The translations under genes were made by a program, and so were the position numbers. A model generated the notes under the pieces. It did no database searches, was not told the origin of the DNA, and saw nothing but the letters and a program-made list of their open reading frames with translations. A stretch of 64,000 nt of DNA. Origin: Nansenia antarctica. Taxonomy: Eukaryota; Chordata; Actinopteri; Argentiniformes; Microstomatidae. The stretch is from NCBI GenBank assembly GCA_963989245.1, contig OZ022346.1:59945231-60009230 (forward strand), read 5' to 3'. Position 1 is the first letter of the stretch; every line of letters starts with the position of its first letter. This document shows positions 13,301-24,337 of this stretch, piece by piece.

Positions 13301-14727
13301 AACAGAGTCTGACGTGGCTACCAATCCTCATCTCAATCTGCACTGACACGAAAGAACATAATAGCTAAAGCAATATGGTAAATGTCCACTAAGGGAACAT
13401 GCTTTTTCCTAACCCTAACCCAATAATAAACTGTTAGCTGTGATATAACTAACTTTCTAAGTGTTACCAATACTAAGCTGATGTTCTGTGTGCTACCAGT
13501 GATCACAAACGTGTTCATTATTAGCAGTAATAAGCATTACCTATGGCTCCGGTGGCGCTGACCGCCAGCTCTTTGAGATGGAGACTGTCTGCGTTGCTCA
13601 AGGCGGACAACATTGTCTCCATGAGAGTGGGCAGGTAGGTGGGCAGGTAGGGTTGGATCTCTTGAGAGAGGGAAGGGGTTGAATGGTGTCAGTGAAAACC
13701 CACAACAAAGAATCTTTGATTGACCAGTTAAAAATCCCGTCTCCGAGTGGAGGCATAGCCATAGTAGATTCAGGTGAAGTGAACGGGCAGCACTCTCACC
13801 CAGGTCCTCCAGGAAGTTCTTCAGGGCGTAGAAAGCCTTGGTGACGTGGCCTATCTTGGACTGGTTTAGTGCTGACATGTAGCCCAGCAGCAGCGGCATC
13901 AGCTCATTGCTGTCCTTACTGACCTCAGGCTGAGAGGAAGGGGGGGGTTAGATAGGCTGTCCTTACTGACCTCAGGCTGAGAGGAAGGGGGGGGTTAGAT
14001 AGGCTGTCCTTACTGACCTCAGGCTGAGAGGAAGGGGGGGGTTAGATACTTACTGACCTCAGGCTGAGAGGAAGGGGGGGGTTAGATAGGCTGTACTTAC
14101 TGACCTCAGGCTGAGAGGAAGGGGGGGGTTAGATACTTACTGACCTCAGGCTGAGAGGAAGGGGGGGGTTAGATACTTACTGACCTCAGGCTGAGAGGAA
14201 GGGGGGGGGTTAGATACTTACTGACCTCAGGCTGAGAGGAAGGGGGGGGGTTAGATACTTACTGACCTCAGGCTGAGAGGAAGGGGGGGGTTAGATACTT
14301 ACTGACCTCAGGCTGAGAGGAAGGGGGGGGTTAGATACTTACTGACCTCAGGCTGAGAGGAAGGGGGGGGTTAGATAGGCTGTCCTTACTGACCTCAGGC
14401 TGAGAGGAAGGGGGGGGGTTAGATACTTACTGACCTCAGGCTGAGAGGAAGGGGGGGGGTTAGATAGGAGCTCTAAACAAGTCCACATCTCAATATACAA
14501 ACCTGTTCAGCAGCTAGAATGTCTTTTCAAAGGATGCCTCTCAATCTCATTATTAATACGGTTAAATCTGAAAAAATCCCGACTGATCACGTCCGGTCTG
14601 ACTGACCTGTAGGTGTTCAGAGAACTGTCCTAAAGCAAAGAGGCCTGCGCTGCGGACCACCTGGTTACTGTCTGACAGACTCTGGCACACTGTCTGCAGC
14701 ATGGAGGACAACAACCTGACACAGACA

Positions 14728-14764
<37 letters not shown>

Positions 14765-17700
14765 AACTACTGGACACATCTACAAGTGAATGAAAAGGAG
14801 AAGAAGAGGAGACATACAAAACTAACTGGGACTTTAACATGGGAAACAGTCCCAGTTAGTTGCAGTGTGCTTGTCTAGGGGACTTGAACAGGAGTTGTAC
14901 TCACTTGGTCTGTATGTGGTCGGCGCAGCCTTCCGCCAGCCCGGCCATACACATCAGTCCAGCCTTCCTCTCGTAGGGGTTCTCACTGGCCAAGCATGCC
15001 TGAGTGAGGGACATCTGGGCCACAAGAGAGACAGCAGCACTTTATCATTTTTCTCATATTATTTTAAAAAAAGGAAAAAAACGTTTTTCTTCAGAGAGAA
15101 AACTCAAGGGATGACAGATGAGAGAATAAATAGAACAAGGCCACACAAACATGATAAATTGTTTAACGGATGCCTGTCACTTCACCAGTATTCAGAGTGA
15201 TGACTGGAGACCTCCATTTGTTGATGTTAGTGTAACAGTGTTTGTGTGTTTGTGTGTTTAGTCAGGAATTTAGAATCATCAGAATATCAAAATGTTTATA
15301 TGAAAGAGCTTACATATTGAATATAACATATTTGGAAGACATAATTGGTGTAACTGTAGATAGTCTGCTGTAAAACTTCACTTATCCCGCGCGAATGCAT
15401 CACATGAAACACAGGCGTCGAGGGGGGGATTTCTAAATTACGGACCTCACCACATAATACTAGTCCCGTGCGAATATTGCTTGATGGATATTCAAAGTAC
15501 TTTGATACTGTTTTTTTTGTTTTTTGCTTGCTTGCCCTCACCTTTCTGAAAATGAAATCCATTAAACAATGAATCAAGTTTGTATTGTCTAAATAGAATA
15601 ACAGAAACAATAGAATGTCAGGTGCCAGGTGTAAGCTGAAATGTCTTGTGGACATACAGTATTCCGAGACGCTGAGCCCGACAACTATCATTTTACACAA
15701 CTAAAACATTTATTATATAATAAATCATCAGGTTGAAAGAATATCATCAAACAGTACACATTTGAAGCAGGCACGTAAAGAATACCTCTGTGTCATTGGC
15801 TGGCATAACAGGAGAGAAACTCTGGGTGTGGCCCCCATCTTCCCCTGACCTCAACCCTACTGAGAACCTTTGGAGCATCCTCAAACAAAATATATATGAG
15901 GGTGGGAGGCAGTTCTCATCAACACAGCAGCTCTGGGAGGCTATTCTGGCATCCTGCAAAGAAATTCAAGCAGAAACTGTCCAAAAACTCACAAGTTCAA
16001 TGGATGCAAGAATTGTGAAGGTGATATCAAAGAAGGGGTCCTATGTTAACATGTAACTTGACCTGTTAAGATGTTTTTGTTTGAAATAGCTTTTGATTTC
16101 AGTAAATATGACCTCCTAATATGACCTCCTAACCCTAAATTCATCAAATTACCATTTTTAGTTCTTTACAACCTATAAAATGTTTTGAAACTCTGTTGTG
16201 CATAATAATTTGGAACAGTGCATTTTGAGCTTTTTATAAAATAAAAAAATACTGTTATCATTGGGAGGTTTGTTCAATAAAATTTGAATTATACTCTAAC
16301 GGTTGATGACTTGAAAATTATACTGATTGTCATTTGCATCGACTATTTAGGAAAATCTGAGAAAAATATAATTTGCATAATAATTTGGAACGAGGTGTAT
16401 ACTAACCAGCTGTTGGAATAGTTTCTCTGGGGGCATGTAGAGAGCCAAAGTGTCAATAACCTGCTGACAAAGACAATATTTTTATTTGAGGAAAATAAAG
16501 AGAAAGAAAGATGTCAACCTAACAGTACCTGACATAATGGGCCCTATTATGCACTTCATAAGGGCGGCTACACACTAGACGACTTTTCAAGTTGTAACAT
16601 CTCTGAGCCTCTCACACTAAACGACCGTCGTGCTGGTGTCCGTGTCGCAGCGGCGTGCAGACGTCGCAGCACAGCGCAGACTACAGGATGTGTTAACGAC
16701 GGGGGCTCACAGACTACAAGATTCTTCACTTGGTCAGGACGATTCCTTGACATGGACATAAACACACCTGCTACCTTCTTTGAAAGAAATCGCGATTTAT
16801 TCAGTGAAAACTAGTACACCATTCAACATAGCATAACAATAGCATAGCATTCGCGGACACAGTCAGTCAATGCACCTAGCACAACAATAGCATAGCATTC
16901 GCGGACACAGTCAGTCAATGCACCTAGCACAACAATAGCATAGCATTCGCGGACATAGTCAGTCAATGCACCTAGCACAACAATAGCATAGCATTCGCGG
17001 ACACAGTCAGTCAATGCACCTAGCACAACAATAGCATAGCATTCGCGGACACAGTCAGTCAATGCACCTAGCACAACAACTAGCGCCGTAGCTAAAGGCT
17101 ATTATCACTCATTTCCCCGACCTCTCATTGGCTGTGCTGTCCACACGGGTCGTTGCCCATCTCAGACTAGCAGAATGTAGATTCCGTCGGCCGATAAAAT
17201 GAAACATGTTTGAAAAGATCTGGAGCCCTGCGACGGCCCTAACGACGGGGTCGGCGGTCCTCCGATTGCGTCTCTGAGCCTGTCACATTAAACGAGCGTC
17301 GGAGACGGCGCGTCCCCGGGTTTGCAACGACTGGAGGATTTTGTCGCCGACCGCAAAAACTGGTCGGCGACAGCTAAATCGGGGTTAAAATCGTCTAGTG
17401 TGTAGCCGCCTTAAGTCTTAAGCAATAAGACGAGGCGGTAGATCTAAACTTAAGACGTGGAGGCGTGGTCAAGGCCACTTTGCTATTATGCGTGCGGTAG
17501 TGGGCGCCTAAGACCCGGCGCTAAGCCCAGAAATTAGTCATGGGTGTGTTTTGGGCGTCTTCTCAATCAACCCAATCAGTGTGCCAGGTGCCATTCCCTT
17601 TAAGAACCGGCTGCGTTAAGTCATAAGCGCTATGCTATTATGCAGTTCATAGGCGCTAGACTTCATGCACGTTTTGAAACACGAGCGCGCCTCCGCGGTT

Positions 17701-20700
17701 TGCGCATGCGCGCCGACCGACTTCTTAAGAAGTGGGTCAGCGCGCATGCGCAAACCGCGGAATAGCAAAGTGGCCTTGACCACGCCTCCACGTCTTAAGT
17801 TAAGAACTTTTCAAACCACTTCTTAGCGCTAGGCGCAAAGTCAGATCGCATAATAGCAGGGGCGCCTAGCGCACTTCATTAACATATGAACACTCCCACA
17901 ATGAGTAATATATGCACGGGAGTCTTACGTCTTATGTGTGGGCGCCTAGCGACACCTGCATAATAGCAGTAGCGCGTATGAAGCGCATAATAAGGGTTGC
18001 GGTAGGTCTTAACCTGGCGGTGCGTCTTAATTAAGACTTAAGACGGCAAGTTAAGAAGTGCATAATAGGGCCCAATGTGTTTGACACATATTGGGCCAAA
18101 CACAGATTAAGCCTAAAATTTACTAAAAAGAGTTTACAAACAATTCAGTTTTTCAGTTTTCAGAAGTCGTCCTAGTATGTGTTCAGGAAACTGTCCTATT
18201 ATGTCTGCTGTGTATCACGCAATGTTGTGAACTGCTGTGGCGCAGCGGTCTAAGCATTAGCCTCTAGTGCAAGCTGCCCACCGGGGACTGGGATCGAATC
18301 CCGGTCTCGCCAGACCCGGATATGGCCGGGGCTCACAGGGAGCGGCATATTGATCCGTCGCGCAACACCGCCCCCGTCTGGTGCTGGAGTAACGGTGTCG
18401 GGCTCGAGGAGCCAGACAGCTAGTCTGCCTGGCGATCTCCTCTGGGGCTGCCGGCCACGGGGTCGTGCGGCGGATCCTACGCAATAGGCAGGGGATAATT
18501 GGATGCTAGGTTGGGTACAATTGGATACCAAATTGGGTGAAAAAGGGATAAAATAAAAAAATAAAATAAAAAAAAGAGGCACTAAAAGGATCACCCCAGC
18601 CGCGAAGTGTTTGGGACTGTCGGTGTCGTCCTCTGTGTCTTTCTCCTCGTCCTCAGGGTCCTCCTCCCCAGGCGGGGGTGCTGCGCTCAGCACGGCGAAG
18701 ACCGTCTGCAGGATGGGGCCCAGCAGCTTCTGCTTCAACACCGTCTAAAGGGGAGGGAGAGTCATCACCAGCTCCGTATACTTTCAATGGCAAAAACGGA
18801 AAAGTGCAATGCATGCAGAGATGGCTTTCTTTTCTTCATTTCTCCAATGAAAAACTGCTGCAGCGTCCCAATTATCTACCGTCTTCTGCCTAGTACGGAG
18901 TGTGCACATTACTAGATGGATCACAAAACGGATGACGTCTTGTAATGCGTGGCATTGCACAAAAGCATGCTACAGGGGGAAAGGTAGAGCATTGTAACAC
19001 AGCCTGAGTGTAAAGGGCAGAAAATGGATGAGGAAAGGATGGCACATCCTGAGTTTAAGGAGGGAGAGAAGTCACTGGGGGTTATATTAGGCATAGAGGA
19101 GCAGTATGTAGGGCATCCATTTATAGTATGGTTATAGTCAGGGGTGCACATAACTGGTGCGCCAGTGCGCATGCGTCGCCAAAATGCATGCTGCGCGGCA
19201 GATCAGCCGCATGAACGCGCTCTTGCGCACAAACAGCTGGAAACGCTGGGAGAGGAATTTACTTCCTCAAAATCCAACTGCTGACTGCTGACTGCTGCAT
19301 CACTGCAGTGCAAGCCCCACTAAGTAACTATTTGCCGTCCCCTCAGCCGAAGGCCCGACGAGTAATCCATCACAACAGTCGACCGACGACGACCACGGCG
19401 ACTCCCCTCACGAAAACATTCGGAAAGTATCGTAACTCGTACTTTCATTCCGCATATCGCGTATCGCACGGTTATCACGCCGCCACGTGAAAATTCAGAC
19501 CCCTGACCCAGGGAATATGGTTGGGAATTCTATTAGGAAAAAAAAAAGGCTTTGTTGCACAATCAAAATAATGAGCTATTTAAAGTGATAGCCTACAACA
19601 TCCTCTACCATGGTTGAAATTGAGGACAGTATTAACAGCAGTCAAGAGAGCATTGATGATGATTAAGCTTTGTAGCATAAATAAATGCTTAGGCTGTAAC
19701 TTTTTGTTGAAAAGTTGATTTCAGTGTTTACAGAACAGAGCAGTGCTTAAAGAGATATCAGTTGATTTCATTGTGTTTAAAGGAGTCTGACAGACTTTCA
19801 TGCTTAAAGAGCAGTCATTTGATTGTGCATTTGTTTCTTTTGTTTTGCACACAATAATTTGTTCGTTCATCTTTATTTATGAATAAATGTCGTTTTGCTA
19901 ATATAAGTTATCCATGTATCCCTTTTTTATCCATCCTGTGGGACGGGTCGTGACTCGCGAGCTCGGGGAGCACCAAGCAGCATCCCTAGGTGCTCCTCTG
20001 AGCACTGGCCCCAAAAAGTTATGTGCACCCCTGGTTATAGTTTACCTTGCTCTTAAGTCTGATGAGAAAATTGATGCATGAGAGAGCCTGGACCCGCAGG
20101 GAGTCGCTGAGTGTGATGTCTGCGCTGACCTTGAGAGAGACACACACACACACACACTTCATTGAACTGCAAACAGAAATGCTGCATAAATCCACAAGAG
20201 ATACTGTATGCTGCATGTATTGGTCAACATTACAGCCAGCTAAAAAATGTACGAATGAAAGGCTCACAAGAGTATGAGCTTAAAAAAACAACTGAAGTGT
20301 CAATTAAAAATGTGAATTTCACACCCAGTCAATCATGTCTGTTGGCTTAAGAAATTGTCATAATCAAAAAAGCTACTTCTTTTTGAGCATTTTAATTCTA
20401 AATGACTCTTGCCCAATCGGAATATTGAGCATATTCTGATTAATTAATACAGGAATATGGTGTGCATGTAAATGTAGTCACTGTGTTCTCACCTCCAGGC
20501 AGAAGTGGACGATTTCAGTGATGATTTCAGGCACAATGATGGACACTTCGCTCTCCATCAGCTCATCGTACACCTCCGTACATTCGTACACCTTCATGGC
20601 CTCGCTGGCCTGGTCCTGCACAATACACACAAAGGGCTCTAAATACATCCAGATAATGTGGCTTACGAGCTAGAATAGATCTGACATCCTAATCCAAAGC

Positions 20701-21278
20701 ATCCAAGCCATTCCAGGCCAAATTTTCCAAAATTGGCAAATAAAGGTTAATGGCAAAGAGAGACATGAGCGTGCAACTTTCACTTCATATTGAGTTTAAC
20801 TCACCTGAAGGTTTGCATTACTTCAAAACATTCTTTATTATAAATGTGTGTCTGTAAAACATCTGTCTTGCTCTGGCTAGATGTGTCATACTATGTGGTA
20901 GCTGTACATTTCTGGAACTTAATACCCAGCTCTATCAAACAATGTTCCACTCTGACAGGCTGATAGATAACCAATCATGTGACCACTGACCACAGACCCA
21001 AAACGTATTTCTTTCGGGTTATTATATATCATCTTTTTTTATGATGTAATGTTTTCTCGAGTGTAAAGTGTGATGTTTTTATTTCCTGTAGTTCTATTTT
21101 ATGTGATTTTACTATGTCCTGTAATTCTGTGATGTTTTTATTTCCTGTAGTTCTGTTTTATGTGATTTTACTATGTCCTGTCAGGGCTTGACATTAAGCT
21201 TTTTCAGGTACTTGTCCTTTGGACAAGTGAACTTATCTGTTACTTGTCCGAGAGCTCCAGTTACAAGTCCACAGCACA

Positions 21279-21337
<59 letters not shown>

Positions 21338-24337
21338 ACAGCACAGTTCTACTGAGGGAATGACATATCAGCACATAACAAACCTGGTCTGCTTGGATGA
21401 GGTGTCTGAGGGCAACGATCAGTCTTGGGACGAGGGAACGCATGAAGTTCTGGAAGACATGTCATTACAGCTGTCAATCAATGAATGCGGAATGAGGAAA
21501 GACTGAACATGTGCTCATCCAACATGATGCATTGAGGGTCTCCCACACAATCATGCTGCCCACCCAAACCGTGCACTTTACATTATTTACTGCACATTCT
21601 CTGCTTTCCTCAGAGGTAACACAATGTTTTTCCGGGCCAGTTCAGCCCGCTTTAAAACAGCTACGCAATGTGAAAAGGAAATATTCGCATGGTATGGGTC
21701 ACGGGCAGAATAGGGTGAAATGTAAGAATTTAAGTGGGCAATAATGACATGTGACTAGAGGGGACTCACCATCTCCTCTGTGCTGGTGTGTGACCGCTTG
21801 GTCATGGCGGTAAGAGTGAGGATGCAGTAGTACAGTGCATTGGGGTTGTTCAAGTCCTCCAGTACAGTGCCGAACAGCTCCAGCAGCTGGCGGTAGTGGG
21901 GCTTGAAGGACTCCGGGTTCGACTCCACCACTTTGCTGAGCAGGAGGAGACCCACCTGAGAGGAGGGGGACAAGAGTAGAATAAGTTACAATAAGTAAAA
22001 ACTCTTCAGTCCATGAAGAAAGACCCAACAGTGAATCTATTCAGAAGTAATTTCAAAGTCAAATTATCTCACAAGGGAAATGTGTTTGGTGGTGCATAGC
22101 AAAACACAATAGTTTCAAAAAGATGCATCACCCAATTGACATATTTGTAAATGCACTGGCCCCCCAAAAAATCATATTTAAATAAAATAAAATATTAATA
22201 ACAATTATTATCACAACATGCTCTACATTATGTAGAGTTTGAAGGACAAGTTCTGCTTAGGATTGATGTTTGATAAACCAGAGGGTTCACTGTGGATTAA
22301 AAATCATAAAATAATTTAAGTCTCAAGTCCACCACCATTTTAAAAAGCGAACCGTAAACTGATAACATGCAACAACAATGTATCTCTCATTACTCATTGA
22401 GGTGGTGGTGTAGCCTACCTGCCTGTCCGTTGGGTTATTACTCTTGGTAAACTCATTGAGCAGGGTGAGAAGAGCTGGCCAGCGGTCAGGTGTCTCATGT
22501 TTGACCATCACAGCACTGAGCTGTGAGAGGGAGTGACGCACTGTGTGTCTGCAACAGAGATACCACATTTACCATAAAAGACCAAAGCAAGGGGGTTGTT
22601 CATTGTATTATTAATTGTGTTTATGGTAGGATAAGCATAAAACTGGGTGCCATGACCCATTGGTTTTCATGTAGGCCAAACAAAGTTGGCCTAAAGTTTC
22701 AACATCAAATGCCACCTACATTGTCTTTCATATCAATACAAAAAGCTTACTCTGTCTCCTGTTGGAAAGCTTGCAGGACCCCTGCCTTCAGACTATGGAA
22801 AAACAAAAACAAAATAAGAAAATAACATCTCAAACACAATGAAGCGTTATGGAATGAGAAGCCGTGGTATATCGTGGATATTGGCACAGCTAGCGGGGTG
22901 GTTAGTTACACCAAACAGTTGAAAACAGGTCATCATCCATGATTTGTTGTCCAAGACAGTAGAAGAGGAAGGGCTTGGCCAGTACTACAGGGAAATAATT
23001 GGCAATGTTGTAGCCTATGACCATTACTTTAGCTACGTTTTCCCATTCATCTGTCATGTCATGTCTTGTCATAGGTATTCTCACAGCGTTTCCGCAAGTG
23101 CATTTCATAACAAAGGTCTCCCAGTATTCACTTAAAGCATCACGCAGGACTCCACCAGTGTCTTCTCCCTTCTCTGTGGTACCATTGGGTAGAACCATCG
23201 CCACCTCCAAGAGAGTGTCATCAACAGATAGACGACCATCCTTACAGGATTAGCAAAGTTAATTATTAGGTTAACACGATATACGGATTATTAGGTTAAC
23301 ACGATATACCACGGCTTCGAGTTCCAAGAAGGAGGAGGCTTTCCATCATTTGTTTCCTATGCCTCCTATGCTATGACCCCCCCAAAAATACACAATGGAA
23401 TAATCAACTCTTATTATTTCGTTTATGTAACAATTTTCTACTCTAACCTCTCTCTGTTATCCGGGCTAATCTTCTTCCAGCTAATCTTCTTCCTCAAAAT
23501 CTCTGCGGCTGACTGGCGAATCTGAGAGAGATGGATTTATAATGCCCGGATGAAGGTGACGGTAGCAAAGACAACACATATCATTGACAACTCAACACAA
23601 GGTGAGCAAACCTGTAAGCAAACCTGTAAACCCCATTAGCCTCAACCTGTAAACCTCATTAGCCTCAACTGATTCTGAACTCTTCTCCGATGTGAGGGTT
23701 AGGGGACCCATGTTTGTACTTTGTTCATACCTGTGGATTCTGGGAGCTCGTCATGACAGCACACAGAGCTGGAATGAAGGCTGGGTCTCTGAAAGCCTGC
23801 TCCATCTGAGCAATGGCCTAAAACAAATGAATGAATGAATGGACTTTATTGTCATTGCTACAGTACAGGTACCAAACAACGAAATTTAGGAGGGGTGGCT
23901 CCCCTCCTAAAGAGAGGAAACAAACAACACTGTAACAGTGTTTTGCCAAGTAGTAACAAATCTATATGAACATGAATGCTGACCACTGGCACTGTAGACA
24001 CAGGGGACTGTCACGTGTATGAGTGACAGAAGAATAGCCTGCAGTGTCAGCTGTCAAAGACACACTGCATTTTGATCACACTTCTAATCAATTTCTCATC
24101 TAGTAGTGACATTAGACTGGTAACTGATGTGTAGCAGTTGGTAGTAAACGGGCTAGCCCAGGGTCACCAAAGCTTTGCCACTAATGACGGTTGGTACTAA
24201 TGGTTAAACACACGGTCGTGCCCATCCCGTTTGACCAGATCAATTAAGACAGGTCTATCTGTTCACATTACCTGCTGAATGACGGCATTGTCAGGCTGGG
24301 TGAGCTGTAACAGAATCTGCTCTAGTCCCTCTGACAT
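5466..24337 (-). CDS. ipo4: Importin-4 (HEAT-repeat nuclear import receptor)
   Basis: Importin-beta family receptor; known family members carry histones and ribosomal proteins through nuclear pores. Exons, 5' to 3': 24272-24337, 23731-23817, 23448-23521, 22751-22792, 22419-22548, 21770-21955, 21384-21449, 20493-20615, 20046-20129, 18595-18744, 16407-16463, 14905-15014, 14607-14715, 13800-13929, 13541-13660, 13115-13228, 12555-12699, 11610-11687, 11223-11280, 10901-11006, 10722-10792, 10073-10195, 8315-8491, 7523-7749, 6735-6867, 6121-6225, 5686-5755, 5466-5596. All have AG/GT borders, and phases join to 1023 codons plus stop. Diagnostic blocks match vertebrate IPO4: [16 protein letters not shown] start, [77 protein letters not shown]. 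The protein is about 58 aa shorter than human. A block expected between exons ending RRC(T) and beginning FSVENAY, including an acidic stretch, is not found. The two flanking exons still join in frame. Confidence 0.92.
5949..6112. repeat. MITE-like dispersed repeat beside an ipo4 exon
   Basis: Starts ggctgggttgcaccaacc and contains several ctggtttaa/ttaaacc motifs in both orientations, resembling short fish DNA-transposon derivatives. It abuts the 6121-6225 exon. No clean inverted end was found, so family and limits are uncertain. Confidence 0.4.
7100..7425 (+). repeat. LINE 3' tail fragment
   Basis: Contains the end of a LINE ORF (aggctaaccaacagctactt ... ggcgatcaggctcatgaac) followed by an AT-rich tail ending taacaataaacttgaaac. 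This matches the style of fish LINE 3' ends. It lies in an ipo4 intron. Confidence 0.6.
8221..8279. repeat. (GA)n microsatellite
   Basis: Pure GA dinucleotide run, intronic, about 35 bp from the 3' edge of the ipo4 exon 8315-8491. Confidence 0.95.
8850..9945 (-). mobile_element. LINE ORF1-type fragment with esterase-like block
   Basis: Minus-strand open pieces at 9076-9285, 9362-9682 and 9684-9941. The first has an [11 protein letters not shown] and [11 protein letters not shown] pattern like the SGNH-esterase block in ORF1 of some CR1/L2-type LINEs. The last ([18 protein letters not shown]) recurs on the plus strand at 38180-38345, proving a dispersed family. The tail side near 8850-8935 has gcaattcaaagtgctttac, a common fish LINE end. 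Frames are broken, so it is a dead copy in an ipo4 intron. Confidence 0.6.
10304..10350. repeat. (TA)n microsatellite
   Basis: Pure AT alternation in an ipo4 intron. At 10447-10515 follows a ggcgctatataaatgtaagt tail with an ATT run, typical of a retroposon 3' end. Confidence 0.9.
11790..12272 (+). mobile_element. Tc1/mariner remnant
   Basis: The plus frame contains [20 protein letters not shown] and [10 protein letters not shown], the C-terminal pattern of Tc1-like transposases. The right end reads ccaaatatttccggacctaa followed by ctgta, a Tc1-type terminal sequence in fish. The 5' part is lost. It sits exactly where an ipo4 exon would be expected. Confidence 0.7.
12851..13069. repeat. Foldback inverted repeat (93-bp arms)
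   Basis: Arm 12851-12943 is the reverse complement of 12977-13069 with one mismatch seen (aattaaacc versus aattcaacc). The 33-bp spacer partly pairs too (ctgtgtg with cgcacag). No coding capacity. A foldback MITE in an ipo4 intron is the likely origin; no target duplication is obvious. Confidence 0.9.
13930..14466. repeat. Tandem array repeating an ipo4 splice-acceptor module
   Basis: Units of 40 or 48 bp with the core gacctcaggctgagagg followed by aa and a G run, then gttagat. There are 13 cores including the one that forms the real 5' edge of exon 13800-13929. On the minus strand each unit gives a pyrimidine tract, CAG, CCTGAG, then GTCAGTAAG. It therefore copies the acceptor and first bases of the exon and places donor-like sequence next to them. 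Confidence 0.9.
14716..14762. repeat. (CA)n microsatellite
   Basis: CA run directly upstream (minus sense) of the ipo4 exon 14607-14715. Confidence 0.9.
15785..16400 (+). mobile_element. Tc1/mariner 3' fragment with transposase C-terminus
   Basis: Plus frame 15790-16056 shows [17 protein letters not shown] (the catalytic acidic block before the final Glu) and ends [12 protein letters not shown]. The 3' end is gcataataatttggaac near 16375-16392. The 5' half, with the helix-turn-helix and first Asp, is absent. Dead fragment in an ipo4 intron. Confidence 0.75.
16561..17411. mobile_element. Inner MITE nested in the outer element
   Basis: Inverted ends ggcggctacacactagacga (from 16563) and tcgtctagtgtgtagccgcc (to 17410). 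It is inserted just inside the left end of the outer MITE, so it is the younger of the two. It contains the 48-bp tandem array at 16826-17075. Confidence 0.75.
16826..17075. repeat. 48-bp tandem repeat, about five copies
   Basis: Near-identical units containing catagcattcgcggacacag and tcagtcaatgcacctagcac. Because 48 is divisible by three, a spurious minus-strand ORF of 83 codons runs through it. Not a gene. Confidence 0.9.
18232..18590 (+). mobile_element. tRNA-derived SINE
   Basis: Box A-like region (tggcgcagcggtctaagc), box B-like gggatcgaatcccgg at about 18290, an unrelated body, and an A-rich tail (aaataaaaaaaataaaat type). About 360 bp. It ends a few bases before the donor site of ipo4 exon 18595-18744. 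Confidence 0.75.
19139..20033. mobile_element. Non-autonomous hAT element with 8-bp target duplication
   Basis: Ends caggggtgcacataac and gttatgtgcacccctg are perfect inverted 16-mers. They are flanked by the direct repeat gttatagt at 19131-19138 and 20034-20041. The 8-bp duplication and CAGGG ends are hAT hallmarks. No transposase frame. It inserted a few bases inside the intron beside the donor of ipo4 exon 20046-20129. Confidence 0.9.
21071..21181. repeat. 59-bp tandem duplication
   Basis: Two near-identical copies starting tgatgtttttatttcctgta at 21071 and 21130, in an ipo4 intron. Confidence 0.85.
21279..21337. repeat. (AC)n microsatellite
   Basis: Long AC run 47 bp from the ipo4 exon 21384-21449. 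Confidence 0.95.
22858..23318 (-). mobile_element. Short TIR element carrying a HECT-like fragment
   Basis: Inverted 19-mers gaagccgtggtatatcgtg (22858-22876) and its complement (23300-23318) bound 461 bp. The minus strand inside encodes an open piece including [20 protein letters not shown] and, further on, [11 protein letters not shown]. This resembles HECT-type ubiquitin-ligase segments found in fish transposon-associated ORFs. It is open but lacks a catalytic Cys region. It lies in an ipo4 intron. Confidence 0.6.
23829..23905. repeat. LINE 3' end with (TGAA)n tail
   Basis: gaatgaatgaatggacttta followed by ttgtcattgctacagtacag and a piece ending cgaaattt. The same sequence occurs at 39095-39165 (reverse) and 56940-57020, so this is a repeated LINE end family. 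Confidence 0.75.

Larger units (their letters stand above)
16538..18074. mobile_element. Outer DNA transposon (MITE) with inverted ends
   Basis: Ends are inverted copies of tgggccctattatgcacttc (16538-16557 and 18055-18074). The inside is itself a fold: about 17449-17490 pairs with 17760-17800 around a centre cttcttaagaag. No ORF of its own. It lies in the ipo4 intron between exons 16407-16463 and 18595-18744. Confidence 0.75.

Noticed and set aside
13930..14466. CRISPR-like regular array
   Set aside because: Units are contiguous without variable spacers, and the window is vertebrate; it is a tandem repeat derived from an exon edge.
16823..17074. 83-codon minus ORF with five [15 protein letters not shown] repeats
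   Set aside because: Product of a 48-bp tandem repeat within a MITE; no gene context.
18237..18303. tRNA gene
   Set aside because: Box A and B are present, but there is a SINE body and A-rich tail and no closed cloverleaf; it is a tRNA-derived SINE.
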